From Chelatococcus reniformis (GTDB lineage Bacteria; Pseudomonadota; Alphaproteobacteria; Rhizobiales; Beijerinckiaceae), in assembly GCF_014640075.1 (NCBI RefSeq), contig NZ_BMGG01000002.1, positions 124,001 to 188,000 on the forward strand: DNA of 64,000 nt, written 5' to 3'. Positions 46,802-54,710 of the stretch are shown one piece after another. The position numbers were made by a program, and so were the translations under genes. Positions within the stretch are counted from its first letter, which is position 1; each line of letters opens with the position of its first letter. The notes beneath the pieces are model-generated. The model did not search any database, was not told where the DNA came from, and saw nothing but the letters and a program-made list of their open reading frames with translations.

Positions 46802-47554
46802 CTACCGTCCGGGCGCGTAGCGATCGGAGCGGGCGGTGATGTTGTTGGCATCGTCCCGCAGCACGAAGACGACGGGGCCGGCCATCCAGTCGGGGAGCCG
46901 CACGGCCTCGTCGAGCGTGCCGGCGGCGGAGGTGCGCGCGGCGGTCAGCACCGCATAGGCGCCCTGCGGCGGCCCGGCCCCGATGACGATGGCGCTCTCC
47001 TTGGGCAAGCCCTTGGCGGCGATCCGCACCAATCCGGCGCCCCCGTCGGCGGCCTTCGCCGTCACTTCGGGGCGGGGCGCGTCCGGCGCGGCGTCGCCGA
47101 CCCCGAGCTGGCCGGCGAAGCGTTCGAGACGCGACTTGAGGTCGGGGTTGCGATCGACCAGATCCCGCAGGGACGTGTCGACCGCCCCGGCGATGCGGCC
47201 CAGCGCCGTTGCGGTGTCGTTGGCCAGGTCGTTGAACTGCTTGGCGAGCTTCAGCGCCGCCGCGGGCGGCCCGCTCGCCCGCACCGTCGAACCGATCTGG
47301 AGGTCGCCGGAGCCGAGGATCGCCGGATTGGCGGCGATGATCACTGCCTCCGCCACGTCGCAGCGCGCGGCAATGCTGCTCAACGTGTCGCCGCGCTCGA
47401 CGGTGGTGGTGCCGCCGGGGCAGTCGCTCGTCGCAGCCTGTGCCGGCGGTGCGGCGAACGCCAGGGCCAGGAGCGCGGCCGCCGCACCGCCGGTCCGGAT
47501 TCGTCTCGCCATGTCCGTTCGATCACTCACGCCACCTGGCCTCGCGCTCGCCAT
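46802..47554 (-). CDS. Secreted LysM-domain protein
   Basis: 250 residues with a signal peptide ending near PPAQA. A single LysM module (TTTVERGDTLSSIAARCDVAEAVIIAANPAI) binds peptidoglycan or chitin-like glycans. The remainder has no known domain but includes an Ala/Gly-rich helix region and a final beta-rich part ending ITARSDRYAPG. The ATG at 47554 has a GGGAGGG site; an ATG at 47512 would give a shorter signal. It is 18 bases downstream of the LysR stop side and transcribed the same way as LysR. Confidence 0.83.
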   Translation of the reverse strand: MASARPGGVSDRTDMARRIRTGGAAAALLALAFAAPPAQAATSDCPGGTTTVERGDTLSSIAARCDVAEAVIIAANPAILGSGDLQIGSTVRASGPPAAALKLAKQFNDLANDTATALGRIAGAVDTSLRDLVDRNPDLKSRLERFAGQLGVGDAAPDAPRPEVTAKAADGGAGLVRIAAKGLPKESAIVIGAGPPQGAYAVLTAARTSAAGTLDEAVRLPDWMAGPVVFVLRDDANNITARSDRYAPGR

Positions 47555-47572
47555 TGCTTCGTCCCTCCCAAT

Positions 47573-48520
47573 CTATGGTCCCGAGGTCGCTGGCGAAAGG
47601 GTGGCGCCGTCGCCGTCACTGTCGCCGAGGGCGAGACGGGCCTTGAGGCGCGGCGCCGCAAAATCGAGGAAGGCGCGCAGCTTCACCGGCAGCAGCCCCT
47701 GGCCGACATGGATCAGGTGGACGGGCCATGGCGCCAGTTCGAACGGCTCCAGCACGAGCGTGACGAGGCCGGCCCGCCGCGTCGTGGCGACCTGGTAGGA
47801 GAGCACGCGGGTCAGCCCGATACCGGCGATCGCGGCATCGATGGCCGCCTCTGCCGCGTTGACGGTGAGGCGCGAGCGGACCGCTACGGTGATGTCGCCC
47901 CGGTCGCCCGCGAAGCGCCAGGTGCGCGGCGAGGCCAGCCCTTCGTAGGTGATGCAGTCGTGGGCTGCCAGATCCTCCGGCCGCTCGGGCGTGCCCCGTT
48001 CCGCGAGGTAGGCGGGGCTCGCCGCGACAACGCGGCGGATCAGGCCGACCCGCGCCGCGATCAGCCCGCTGTCCGGCAGCGCGCCGATGCGGACGGCCAC
48101 ATCGATGCGGTCCTCGGTCAAGTCCACCAAACCGTCCGACAGCATCAGCTGCAAGGCGATCTCTGGGTAGGCCTTGAGAAAGGCGATCGCGACAGGCAGT
48201 ACGTGCAGACGCCCGAACACGACGGGTGCCGTGACCGTGAGGTCGCCCCTTGGTGCGCTGTACTCGCCGGCGGCCGCGCGCTCGGCCTCCTGCACCTGCT
48301 CCAGGATCTGTTTGGCGGCGGCGGCGTAGGAGCGCCCGGCGTCGGTGAGGGCGAGAGAGCGGCTGGAGCGGGCCAGGAGCCGGGTACCGAGGTGCGCCTC
48401 CAGCTCGGAGACCTTGCGGCTCACCGTGGCGAGCGGCATACGCATCCGGCGGGAGGCCGCCGACAGGCTGCCGGCCTCGACGACGGCGAGCAGCACGGCC
48501 ATGGCATCGAGGCGGTCCAT
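47573..48520 (-). CDS. LysR-family transcriptional regulator
   Basis: 315 residues. N-terminal winged helix MDRLDAMAVLLAVVEAGSLSAASRRMRMPLATVSRKVSELE and a C-terminal effector domain (GDLTVTAPVVFGRLHVLPV, then LVDLTEDRIDVAVRIG). It belongs to the CrgA/AaeR-like group acting on aromatic or oxidative signals. The start at 48520 is preferred because an upstream ATG (48571) would lie within a perfect 25-bp palindrome. It is divergent from an FMN-binding-protein gene. Confidence 0.9.
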   Translation of the reverse strand: MDRLDAMAVLLAVVEAGSLSAASRRMRMPLATVSRKVSELEAHLGTRLLARSSRSLALTDAGRSYAAAAKQILEQVQEAERAAAGEYSAPRGDLTVTAPVVFGRLHVLPVAIAFLKAYPEIALQLMLSDGLVDLTEDRIDVAVRIGALPDSGLIAARVGLIRRVVAASPAYLAERGTPERPEDLAAHDCITYEGLASPRTWRFAGDRGDITVAVRSRLTVNAAEAAIDAAIAGIGLTRVLSYQVATTRRAGLVTLVLEPFELAPWPVHLIHVGQGLLPVKLRAFLDFAAPRLKARLALGDSDGDGATLSPATSGP

Positions 48521-48555
48521 CCGACCTGGGATCCGAGCGAGGAGCTGCGCCTGCA

Positions 48556-48580
48556 TACCCTTCCATTCCATGGAAGGGTA
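48556..48580. promoter_or_regulatory. Perfect 11-3-11 palindrome, candidate LysR operator
   Basis: TACCCTTCCAT-TCC-ATGGAAGGGTA lies 36 bases from the LysR start and 85 bases from the divergent FMN-protein start. An uninterrupted 11-bp match of both arms is unlikely by chance and its position fits LysR autoregulation with control of the divergent gene. Confidence 0.7.
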
Positions 48581-48664
48581 GCTCCCGATCGAAGCCTATG
48601 ACGGCCTCGTCTGACAAGATCTACATGTGTGGCTGCGAGACCCTCGCAGATGGAGTTCCGCCCC

Positions 48665-49372
48665 ATGGACCATTTTCCGCGACCAGACGGTGCTGCTGAC
48701 GCCGACGCATCCCCGGGGCCAGGCTACGCCAGCGACGTCGCCTTCACGCCCACGGTCAAGGCGGTGCAGGCGCGCAGGGGGTCGCGCGCCGGCTATGCAA
48801 AGATGGAGGAGCGCGGCTCCTGGCAGACGCGCATCGAGCCTGATCTGGCCCAGTTCATCGAAAGCCAGATCAGCGTCTTCCTCGCCACCGCCAACGGGGA
48901 CGGGCAGCCCTACATTCAGCACCGCGGCGGCCCGCCGGGCTTCCTCAAGGTGCTCGATCCCTCGACCATCGGCTTCGCCGATTTTTCGGGCAACCGCCAG
49001 TACATTACCCTGGGCAACCTCACCGACAATCCCAAGGCCTTCCTGTTCCTGATCGACTACGTCAACCGCCAGCGGGTGAAGATCTGGGGCGAGGCGAGGG
49101 TGGTCGAAGGCGACGGCGATCTGATGGCGCGGCTCATGCCGCAGGGCTACAAGGCGAGGCCCGAGCAGGTGATCCTGTTCAGCGTGGCGGCGTACGACAT
49201 GAACTGCCCGCAGCATATCCCGCAGCGCTTCGACGCGGCGGACGTGGCGGCGGCGCTCACCGAGCGCGAGCGGCGCATCATCGCCCTCGAGGCCGAGGTG
49301 AAGCACCTGGAGGCGGTGCTGGCCGCGGCGGGAGTGGGCGGAGGCGGCGGCGAGCGGGAGCCGCTGCGCTGA
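48665..49372 (+). CDS. Pyridoxamine 5'-phosphate oxidase-like FMN-binding protein
   Basis: 235 residues from the ATG at 48665 (GGAG nine bases upstream; ATG 48650 is also possible). The split-barrel core runs from QFIESQISVFLATANGDGQPYIQHRGGPPGFLKVLD through TLGNLTDNPKAFLFLIDY and QRVKIWGEARVVEG. The C-terminus is a predicted coiled coil (TERERRIIALEAEVKHLEAVLAA) and a Gly-rich tail. Relatives bind FMN or F420 and reduce small molecules or detoxify. Divergent from a LysR regulator with a shared palindrome. Confidence 0.85.
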   Translation: MDHFPRPDGAADADASPGPGYASDVAFTPTVKAVQARRGSRAGYAKMEERGSWQTRIEPDLAQFIESQISVFLATANGDGQPYIQHRGGPPGFLKVLDPSTIGFADFSGNRQYITLGNLTDNPKAFLFLIDYVNRQRVKIWGEARVVEGDGDLMARLMPQGYKARPEQVILFSVAAYDMNCPQHIPQRFDAADVAAALTERERRIIALEAEVKHLEAVLAAAGVGGGGGEREPLR

Positions 49373-49393
49373 CGCTGCAGGAGTCGCTTACCG

Positions 49394-50185
49394 TCATCCC
49401 TGCGGTTTGAACGGCTTGAGGTTGAGCTTGGTCTGGTGCCGTTCGAAGGCCGCGTCGCCGGCGACGTCGCGGCCGGCGAAATAATCGCGCTGCCACGGCG
49501 CGTCCGAGCGCTCGCTCAAGGCCTCGTTGAAGCTGCGTCGCGAGTCCGCCCAGGCGCCGTGCTGGGCGGCGAGCTGCGGTTCGTCCACCAGCGGCGCGAC
49601 CCGCGGTGCAAAGCTTTCCAATTCGCCGCGCCGCATGGGCGCGATAAAAGCGACCGGCTCACCTGCGGCGAAGACGATGGGCTCCAGCGGCCGGGTCACC
49701 TTCCAATTCATGGTGAAGGTCGCGGTGGCCCAATCGGTCTCCACGATACCGTCCAGCGCTGTCACCCCATCCTTGGGCCAGTTCGGCGGCCCGCGCACCA
49801 GCAGATTGTAGCCGGGCGGGGTGCGGAACAGATAGGGAATCGAGAAGGTCAGGATGCCCGAGCCGAAGTGGCTCATCGCCATAGGCGGCCCGGTGCCGAT
49901 GCGCTGGCGTACCAAGAGGTCCTCCGGCGCGGCGCCGCCCGTCCACCAGATCTCGAACTCCTGATGGGCGACGATGAACCAGCCCGCCTGGTTGGCGATG
50001 AGCAGCGGCAGGCAGCGCTGGGCAAATTGATGGGGAGTCGCCTTCATCCAGGCGCGTTCGACGCTGGCCGGCACCAGGGACAGGTGCTCGACCGAACCGG
50101 TCGCGTAGGCGATCAGTTCCAGAGTCGGATGCAGCTCGTGGCGGACGGCGGCTTGGGCGGCCGGATCGGCTGACGGGATGCTCAA
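49394..50185 (-). CDS. DUF6065-family protein
   Basis: 263 residues from a TTG at 50185 with no clear ribosome site; no better start is visible, as the next ATG is at residue 47. Conserved family pieces include VERAWMKATPHQFAQRC, LLIANQAGWFIVAHQEFEIWW, HFGSGILTFSIPYLFRTPPGYNLLVRGP and DWATATFTMNWKVTRP. This pattern matches what I recall of DUF6065, a family of unknown function. It is divergent from a glycosyltransferase gene 86 bases away and may act with it, but no function can be assigned. Confidence 0.75.
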   Translation of the reverse strand: MSIPSADPAAQAAVRHELHPTLELIAYATGSVEHLSLVPASVERAWMKATPHQFAQRCLPLLIANQAGWFIVAHQEFEIWWTGGAAPEDLLVRQRIGTGPPMAMSHFGSGILTFSIPYLFRTPPGYNLLVRGPPNWPKDGVTALDGIVETDWATATFTMNWKVTRPLEPIVFAAGEPVAFIAPMRRGELESFAPRVAPLVDEPQLAAQHGAWADSRRSFNEALSERSDAPWQRDYFAGRDVAGDAAFERHQTKLNLKPFKPQG

Positions 50186-50271
50186 TCGGGCGGGTCCGCT
50201 ATGGTGGCTGCACCTGGCGAATCTACATGCAGGCGCACGCCCGTGGCGAATCCGAAACGCGCGAGGAAACG

Positions 50272-51513
50272 ATGGGACCCGTGTTCAGATCGTCGCGCCG
50301 CCAGACGCCACGCCGGCCGCGGGCCTTGCTGGCGTGGGAGCTCGGCAGCCGCGGTAACGTCGCTATCCTGCTCGGCGTGGCGGCGCATCTGCGCGCCGCC
50401 GGCATCGAATGCCTGGCGGCTTTGGCCGACACGCGCCACGATCAGCACTTCCTGCCGCTCGGCATCCGCACGGTGCAGACCGTCGCCTGGCCAGCCGCGC
50501 GCGGCGCCGACGTCGCCTGGACGCAGCGTCCGGTGTTCGGCCTGACCGATCGGCTCGCCAACCACGGTTTGGCCGATCCGGCCAGCCTCGCCGGCGCGAT
50601 CGGCCACTATGAAGCCCTGTTCGGGCTGTTCAAACCGGACGTGGTGGTCTGCGCGAGCGCCTTCGGCGGCCTGCTGGCGGCGCAGGGTCGGATGCCGGTC
50701 GTCGCCTGCGGTACCGCGCAGGAACTGCCCCCGATCGTCGCCGGTGTTCCCGTGCTGTTTCGCGGCCCGGCCGCCGTCCCGAGTTGGCCGTTCCCGGATG
50801 TGCTCGACGCCATCAACCAGGGCCTCGCGCTGGCCGGGCGCTTCCCGCTCGAGCAGCTCGGCAGCGTGCTCGCTGCGGAGGAGGTGATGCCGTTCGGCCC
50901 CGACGCGTTCGACATCTTCGCGCCCTGGCGAAGCGCACCGTGCCTGCCCGCCTATGCGCCGGGCGGGCTGGCGAGCCGCGATGCCGATGCGAGCGAGAGC
51001 AGCGTCTGTCTCGACGGGCGCATCGCCGCGACGCCGCAGGTGGTGGCCGGGCTGATCCGCATGGACGGGCCGGTCCGCGCGGGCATCCCGGGCCTGCCCG
51101 AGCGCGAGCGCCGCCTGCTCGGCGAGGGCGGCGCCGTCATCGGCGACGCGCCCGCACCGTTGCCGCAGCTGCTGCGACGCTCCCGAGTTCTCGTTCATCA
51201 CGGCGGCCCGGAGCTCGCCGGCGCCTGCCTGGCCGCCGGCGTGCCGCAGGTTATCCTGGCGCAGGCCGACGAAGGTCACCTCACCGGGGCCTATGTCCGC
51301 GACCGCGGGCTCGGTGCCTACCAGGACGTGGCGCTGGCCACGACCGGCTGGCTGGTCGACTGCGTTCGCCACGCTCGCAGCGATGAGATCGCCACGGCGT
51401 GCCGCGCCTTCGCGCCGACGGCACAGGCCTGGTATGGCGACGATCCGGCCCTCCTCGTCGCTCGGACCGCAGCTCGCCTGGCCGGCATCACGGCGGATCT
51501 GGGCGGGCGATAG
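50272..51513 (+). CDS. GT1-like (UGT/MGT-type) glycosyltransferase
   Basis: 413 residues from ATG 50272 with GAGGA upstream. GT-B fold: the N-terminal half begins RALLAWELGSRGNVAILLGVAAHLRAAGIE; the donor-binding half has LLRRSRVLVHHGGPELAGACLAAGVPQVILAQADEGHLTGAYV, the equivalent of the UGT HxG...EA...GVP...P...D box. The acceptor may be a small molecule or peptide. Upstream neighbour on the other strand is the DUF6065 gene; no polyketide, peptide-synthetase or known aglycone genes are nearby. Confidence 0.8.
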   Translation: MGPVFRSSRRQTPRRPRALLAWELGSRGNVAILLGVAAHLRAAGIECLAALADTRHDQHFLPLGIRTVQTVAWPAARGADVAWTQRPVFGLTDRLANHGLADPASLAGAIGHYEALFGLFKPDVVVCASAFGGLLAAQGRMPVVACGTAQELPPIVAGVPVLFRGPAAVPSWPFPDVLDAINQGLALAGRFPLEQLGSVLAAEEVMPFGPDAFDIFAPWRSAPCLPAYAPGGLASRDADASESSVCLDGRIAATPQVVAGLIRMDGPVRAGIPGLPERERRLLGEGGAVIGDAPAPLPQLLRRSRVLVHHGGPELAGACLAAGVPQVILAQADEGHLTGAYVRDRGLGAYQDVALATTGWLVDCVRHARSDEIATACRAFAPTAQAWYGDDPALLVARTAARLAGITADLGGR

Positions 51514-51590
51514 AACAGCCGCAAGACAAATTGCGGGGCCTGGAGGATGACGAAGCCTTCGGCGTTCGACCGGCGCCGCTCGAGCGTTTT

Positions 51591-51654
51591 GCCATTGGAT
51601 GAGGCCATCCAATGCTCATAGTCTTTTGAATCTGGAGCGCTTCCAGCAGTAGTG
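51591..51654 (+). repeat. Palindromic repeat family 2, copy 1 (left border of small-gene island)
   Basis: A 9-4-9 hairpin CATTGGATG-AGGC-CATCCAATG (51593-51614) is followed by CTTTTGAATCTGGAGCGCTTCCAG. The same unit recurs at 53029-53095, so the two copies bracket the 1.4-kb island in the same orientation. Confidence 0.8.
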
Positions 51655-51721
51655 TGCGGAGCAGCGGCCCGCGCGGGGCAGGGGTGGTGGGACACCCGAA
51701 GGTGCCCCACCGTCGGCGCTG

Positions 51722-52048
51722 CTACGCGTTGTTCTGGCCGCCCAGACTGTCGAGAAGATTCTCCAGGCCGTCAAAAGCGCCACCCAGGGTGCCGCCCATA
51801 AGACCGTCCGGTCCGGAGATGCCTCCCGCCAGATCCGGAACCGAGTCCACGGTCTCTGGGATGGTGTTCGCCACGGGTGGGAGTGCGTCCGACACGCTGT
51901 CAACGATGTTTGCAACGTCTTCGGTGACGCCGCTCAAGAAATCATTCCAGTTATCGGTCACTTCATCGACCAATTCGAAAACATGGGCGGAATTTGCAGT
52001 GATGTTGTTGGCGATCTCTTCGAGGGTCTGATTGTCAATGGCAGTCAT
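51722..52048 (-). CDS. Unknown 108-residue acidic, Gly-rich protein without Lys or Arg
   Basis: The ATG at 52048 has a strong GGAGG site five bases upstream. I count 12 Asp and 7 Glu, one His, and no Lys, Arg, Cys or Tyr. The first half is amphipathic (LEEIANNITANSAHVFELVDEVT), with a repeated word VDSVSDA ... VDSVPDL. The second half is Gly-rich (LAGGISGPDGLMGG, GGAFDGLENLLDSLGG). The LAGG and LMGG sites look like double-glycine cleavage sites, but no exporter gene is near. Codon use is less GC-rich than in neighbouring genes, suggesting recent acquisition. I do not recognise a family. It overlaps the upstream 44-residue gene by ATGA. Confidence 0.65.
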   Translation of the reverse strand: MTAIDNQTLEEIANNITANSAHVFELVDEVTDNWNDFLSGVTEDVANIVDSVSDALPPVANTIPETVDSVPDLAGGISGPDGLMGGTLGGAFDGLENLLDSLGGQNNA

Positions 52049-52179
52049 CTCAGCCTCCAGCGCGCGGGTTCGCACAGCGGCGGGAGCGCGCGCTTTACTC
52101 CCACCATGCTCGCTACGGCCTGCTCCAGCTCGTGCAGCGCCCTAACGACTTGGCCCACAGCGCCGTCGATCGACATCAT
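52045..52179 (-). CDS. Small 44-residue protein coupled to the acidic protein gene
   Basis: ATG at 52179, stop TGA at 52047-52045, overlapping the next ATG (ATGA). The product has an amphipathic helix (VVRALHELEQAVASMVGV) and a basic Arg-rich C-terminus with one Cys, the opposite charge to its partner. An AT-rich segment with TATACT lies about 30 bases upstream as a possible -10 box. No clear ribosome site was seen. It may be a real protein partner or a leader peptide that couples translation. Confidence 0.5.
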   Translation of the reverse strand: MMSIDGAVGQVVRALHELEQAVASMVGVKRALPPLCEPARWRLR

Positions 52180-53028
52180 GCGCGTTGCGGTTGAAATCTA
52201 GACAAGTATACAACAAGCTAAATTGCCGCCGTATGAACGCGGTAGGCCAAAATGACAAGTACATCTGTGGAATAGGATTACGGAGGCAATGTAACGTTAG
52301 AATGTCGATCGCGATAGAGGCGCCGTGACGCCGAGCGACATCCTGTTTGATGCTGAGGCGGAAATAGGGCGTCCTCCGCTTTAGCCTAAGCTAATGCTGA
52401 CACGTGATTTGGAGGCGCCGGAGAGCTGTTGCGCGATCGCCGCTGCGGCAGAGGTGGTATGGGGAGCCGGCCCTTCATGGCGCCAGGTGATCGCGCGATT
52501 GGTCGCGCCGGATGGCTCTGGCGCCCCTGGTTCAGGGCGGGCTTGTCAATAGTGTCCGCCGCTTCACTTACGCATCAAAGTTATGCATTTTTTGCATGGC
52601 TAGCATGGAAATCCTGGCCTCCGGGAGCTGGTGCCGACCGCCGGCGGTGAGAATCGTCCGGTCCTCTGGATGGGCCGGCCGACCGCCGCGGCGCAGTCAC
52701 CCGGACTGCATCCCCCGTGTTCGCTGATCAGGCCTAGGCGCTTCGCGATTGGGTGGGGGGCACCCGGTCGCGAAGCAACGCTCCGGATTCAAAACGTTGG
52801 AGCATGCAGTGGGCGAGGGGGTGTTCGTCCAGGCCGGAGCTGCGCTTCCCCGCCGGCACCTCGTCGACCGTGCCGCGCGGCGGCGCTTCGTACGCAGCCC
52901 GGCGTGGTGCCGTGCGGCCTGGGTGCCCGAGCTCAAGCTGCTGCGCGTGATGTCGGCGTGCCAGTGGCCGTCGTGCACGACGCGGGCCGCTGCGCTCGAG
53001 TTTGGACGGCGTCCCGGCCCAAAGCATG
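52180..53028. other. 849-bp gene-poor, partly AT-rich region
   Basis: No ORF here has recognisable similarity. Features seen are an AT-rich patch at 52196-52290 (probable promoter of the two small genes), a TTAGC-CTAA-GCTAA hairpin at 52381-52394, an ATGCA-T5-TGCAT hairpin at 52583-52597 and a partial reverse copy of repeat family 2 at about 52776-52815. The last third is GC-rich with open frames on both strands that look accidental. Confidence 0.5.
52776..52815 (-). repeat. Partial copy of palindromic repeat family 2
   Basis: Read on the minus strand, the words TTTTGAATCCGGAGCG and CTTCGC correspond to TTTTGAATCTGGAGCG and CTTCCAG of copies 1 and 2. The hairpin half has decayed. Confidence 0.45.
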
Positions 53029-53095
53029 GCGCCATTGGACGGGTCATCCAATGGCGCAGACATGCTCATCCTCTTTTGAAGCTGGAGCGCTTCTA
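53029..53095 (+). repeat. Palindromic repeat family 2, copy 2 (right border of small-gene island)
   Basis: GCGCCATTGGA and TCCAATGGCGC form a perfect 11-7-11 hairpin (53029-53057), followed by CTCTTTTGAAGCTGGAGCGCTTCTAG as in copy 1. It has about eight extra bases between hairpin and tail. Confidence 0.8.
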
Positions 53096-53133
53096 GAGCG
53101 CTTGGCTCAGTTTCAGCCGAGCGCGCAGGGTTC

Positions 53134-54354
53134 CTAGATGTCGGCGCCCTCGATGATGTTGCCGAAGCGTTTCCAGCCGGTGCCGTCGAAGCGCTGCAGC
53201 TGCACCTGTCGCAGGGGGTGATAATTGGTCGGGCTGGTATTGACCTTGATGCCGGGCAGCATGGTCGGAACCTGCATGTCCTTCAGGTTGCTCGCCTGCT
53301 TCATGATGTTCTCGCGCGAGAAGTGGCCGTCGCACTGCGTCAGCACCTGCATCAGCACCTTGGCGACGGTGTAGGCGTAGGTGTTGTAGGACTCGTGAGG
53401 ATTGCCGTCCGGAAAATATTTCTTCATGAAGGCGAGGTAGTCGCCGATGCCCGGGTCTGACGCCCAGGCGGGGTCGCTGGCGTCCTTGACGTAGGCCGAG
53501 GAGATCACGCCGACGGCCCGCTCAGGCCCGGCCGGGATGAGGACGCCGGTGATCGAGGCGCCGCCGCTGGCGATGAAATGCGTCGCCTTCCATTGCAGAT
53601 CGTAGGCCTTGCGGATCGACTGGGCGACGAACTTCGCCGTGGTTCCCGACAGCAGCATGTCGGCGCCACTGGCGCGCAGCGATACGAGCTGGGAATCCAC
53701 GGTGGGATCGGCGGCCTCGTGGGCGATCGCGGTGACGCGCTTGTCGAAGTCCGATCCGAGCACGTCGCGCACGCCGCCGACGTAGTCCTTCCCGAGATCG
53801 TCGTTCTGATAAAGGATGGCGATCTTGGCGTCCGGCTTCTGCTGCAGCATATACTTTGTATAGATCTGGGACTCGATGCGCGCGCTCGGGGCAAAGCCCA
53901 TGGTCCACGGATTTTCCTTGTAGTTCCCCCATTTGTCGCCGTTCACCGACAGGAACAGGTGCGGCACCTTCTTGGCGTTGACGTATTTGACCACGGCCGA
54001 ATTCGGCGCGGTGCCGAGCATGTTGAACAGGAACGAGACCTGGTCCTGCTCGAGCAGGCGGCGTACCTGTTCCAGCGTCTTGGGCGGACTGAAGCCGTCA
54101 TCATAGTAGATGTAGGTGATCTTGCGCCCGGCGATGCCGCCGCTTTCGTTGATCATGCGGAAGAACGCGTCTTGGCAACGCGCCTGGACGCCGAGTGCCG
54201 ACACCGGGCCGCTGAGCGAAGTCGTCGAGCCGATCTTGATCTCGGTGGCACTGACTCCGGTCATGTCGTCGGCGCGCGCGGCCCGCGGCGCCAGCAGCGC
54301 CAGGGCGGACGAGGCCGATCCCGCGAGCAGCGCGCGGCGATCCATTGCGAGCAT
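53134..54354 (-). CDS. Orphan ABC substrate-binding protein, branched-chain amino acid type
   Basis: 406 residues. The N-terminus MLAMDRRALLAGSASSALALLAPRAARA is a signal with Arg-Arg, possibly Tat-dependent. The type I binding fold shows IGSTTSLSGPVSALG, YYDDGFSPPKTLEQVRRLLEQ, KKVPHLFLS and IAILYQNDDLGKDYVGG. Many of these blocks match the protein at 15584-16780 almost word for word (DDGF-PPK-EQ-R-L; PWT-G; LYQNDD-GKD), so the two are paralogues. No transporter genes accompany it. GGGAGG lies upstream of the ATG at 54354. Confidence 0.88.
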   Translation of the reverse strand: MLAMDRRALLAGSASSALALLAPRAARADDMTGVSATEIKIGSTTSLSGPVSALGVQARCQDAFFRMINESGGIAGRKITYIYYDDGFSPPKTLEQVRRLLEQDQVSFLFNMLGTAPNSAVVKYVNAKKVPHLFLSVNGDKWGNYKENPWTMGFAPSARIESQIYTKYMLQQKPDAKIAILYQNDDLGKDYVGGVRDVLGSDFDKRVTAIAHEAADPTVDSQLVSLRASGADMLLSGTTAKFVAQSIRKAYDLQWKATHFIASGGASITGVLIPAGPERAVGVISSAYVKDASDPAWASDPGIGDYLAFMKKYFPDGNPHESYNTYAYTVAKVLMQVLTQCDGHFSRENIMKQASNLKDMQVPTMLPGIKVNTSPTNYHPLRQVQLQRFDGTGWKRFGNIIEGADI

Positions 54355-54420
54355 AGATTCCTCCCGTTCCGTGTTTCTGTTTTGTTGCCTGACATGTACA
54401 CGATCCCGCCCAGGTCCCGC

Positions 54421-54458
54421 TAGAGCGCATTCCGATCGGATGAGGTCATCCGATCGGA
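54421..54458 (+). repeat. Palindromic repeat family 2-like hairpin
   Basis: TCCGATCGGATG-AGGT-CATCCGATCGGA is a perfect 12-4-12 hairpin (54431-54458), preceded by TAGAGCGCAT. It shares the core GGATGAGG-(C/T)-CATCC with copy 1 at 51593. It lies in the divergent gap before the unknown gene at 54711; the rest of this gap (54459-54710) shows nothing. Confidence 0.7.
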
Positions 54459-54710
54459 CGGGTACGGCCCAAGGGGTCGAATCGAAGCAATTGCGACCTG
54501 GGGGCGAGCGGCAAGCACGGCGGGCCGTGGTCCCGGGCTCCGCGAGTGTCTGTCGAGCGACAGCCGGTAGAAGACCTTCCTGAACGCCGCCAGACCGGCG
54601 AGGAAGTGGAATCACGATCGCGGCGGGCTGACGTCCCCTATCTCGCTCCCCACATCTTCGGGCGAACATATGCGCCGTGGATAGCCGTCCAGGACCGTCA
54701 AGACGCGAGC

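Noticed and set aside
52749-53096. Open frames on both strands in the right part of the island
   Set aside because: Arg- and Ala-rich, no ribosome site, no recognisable motif, and they run into the repeat at 53029.
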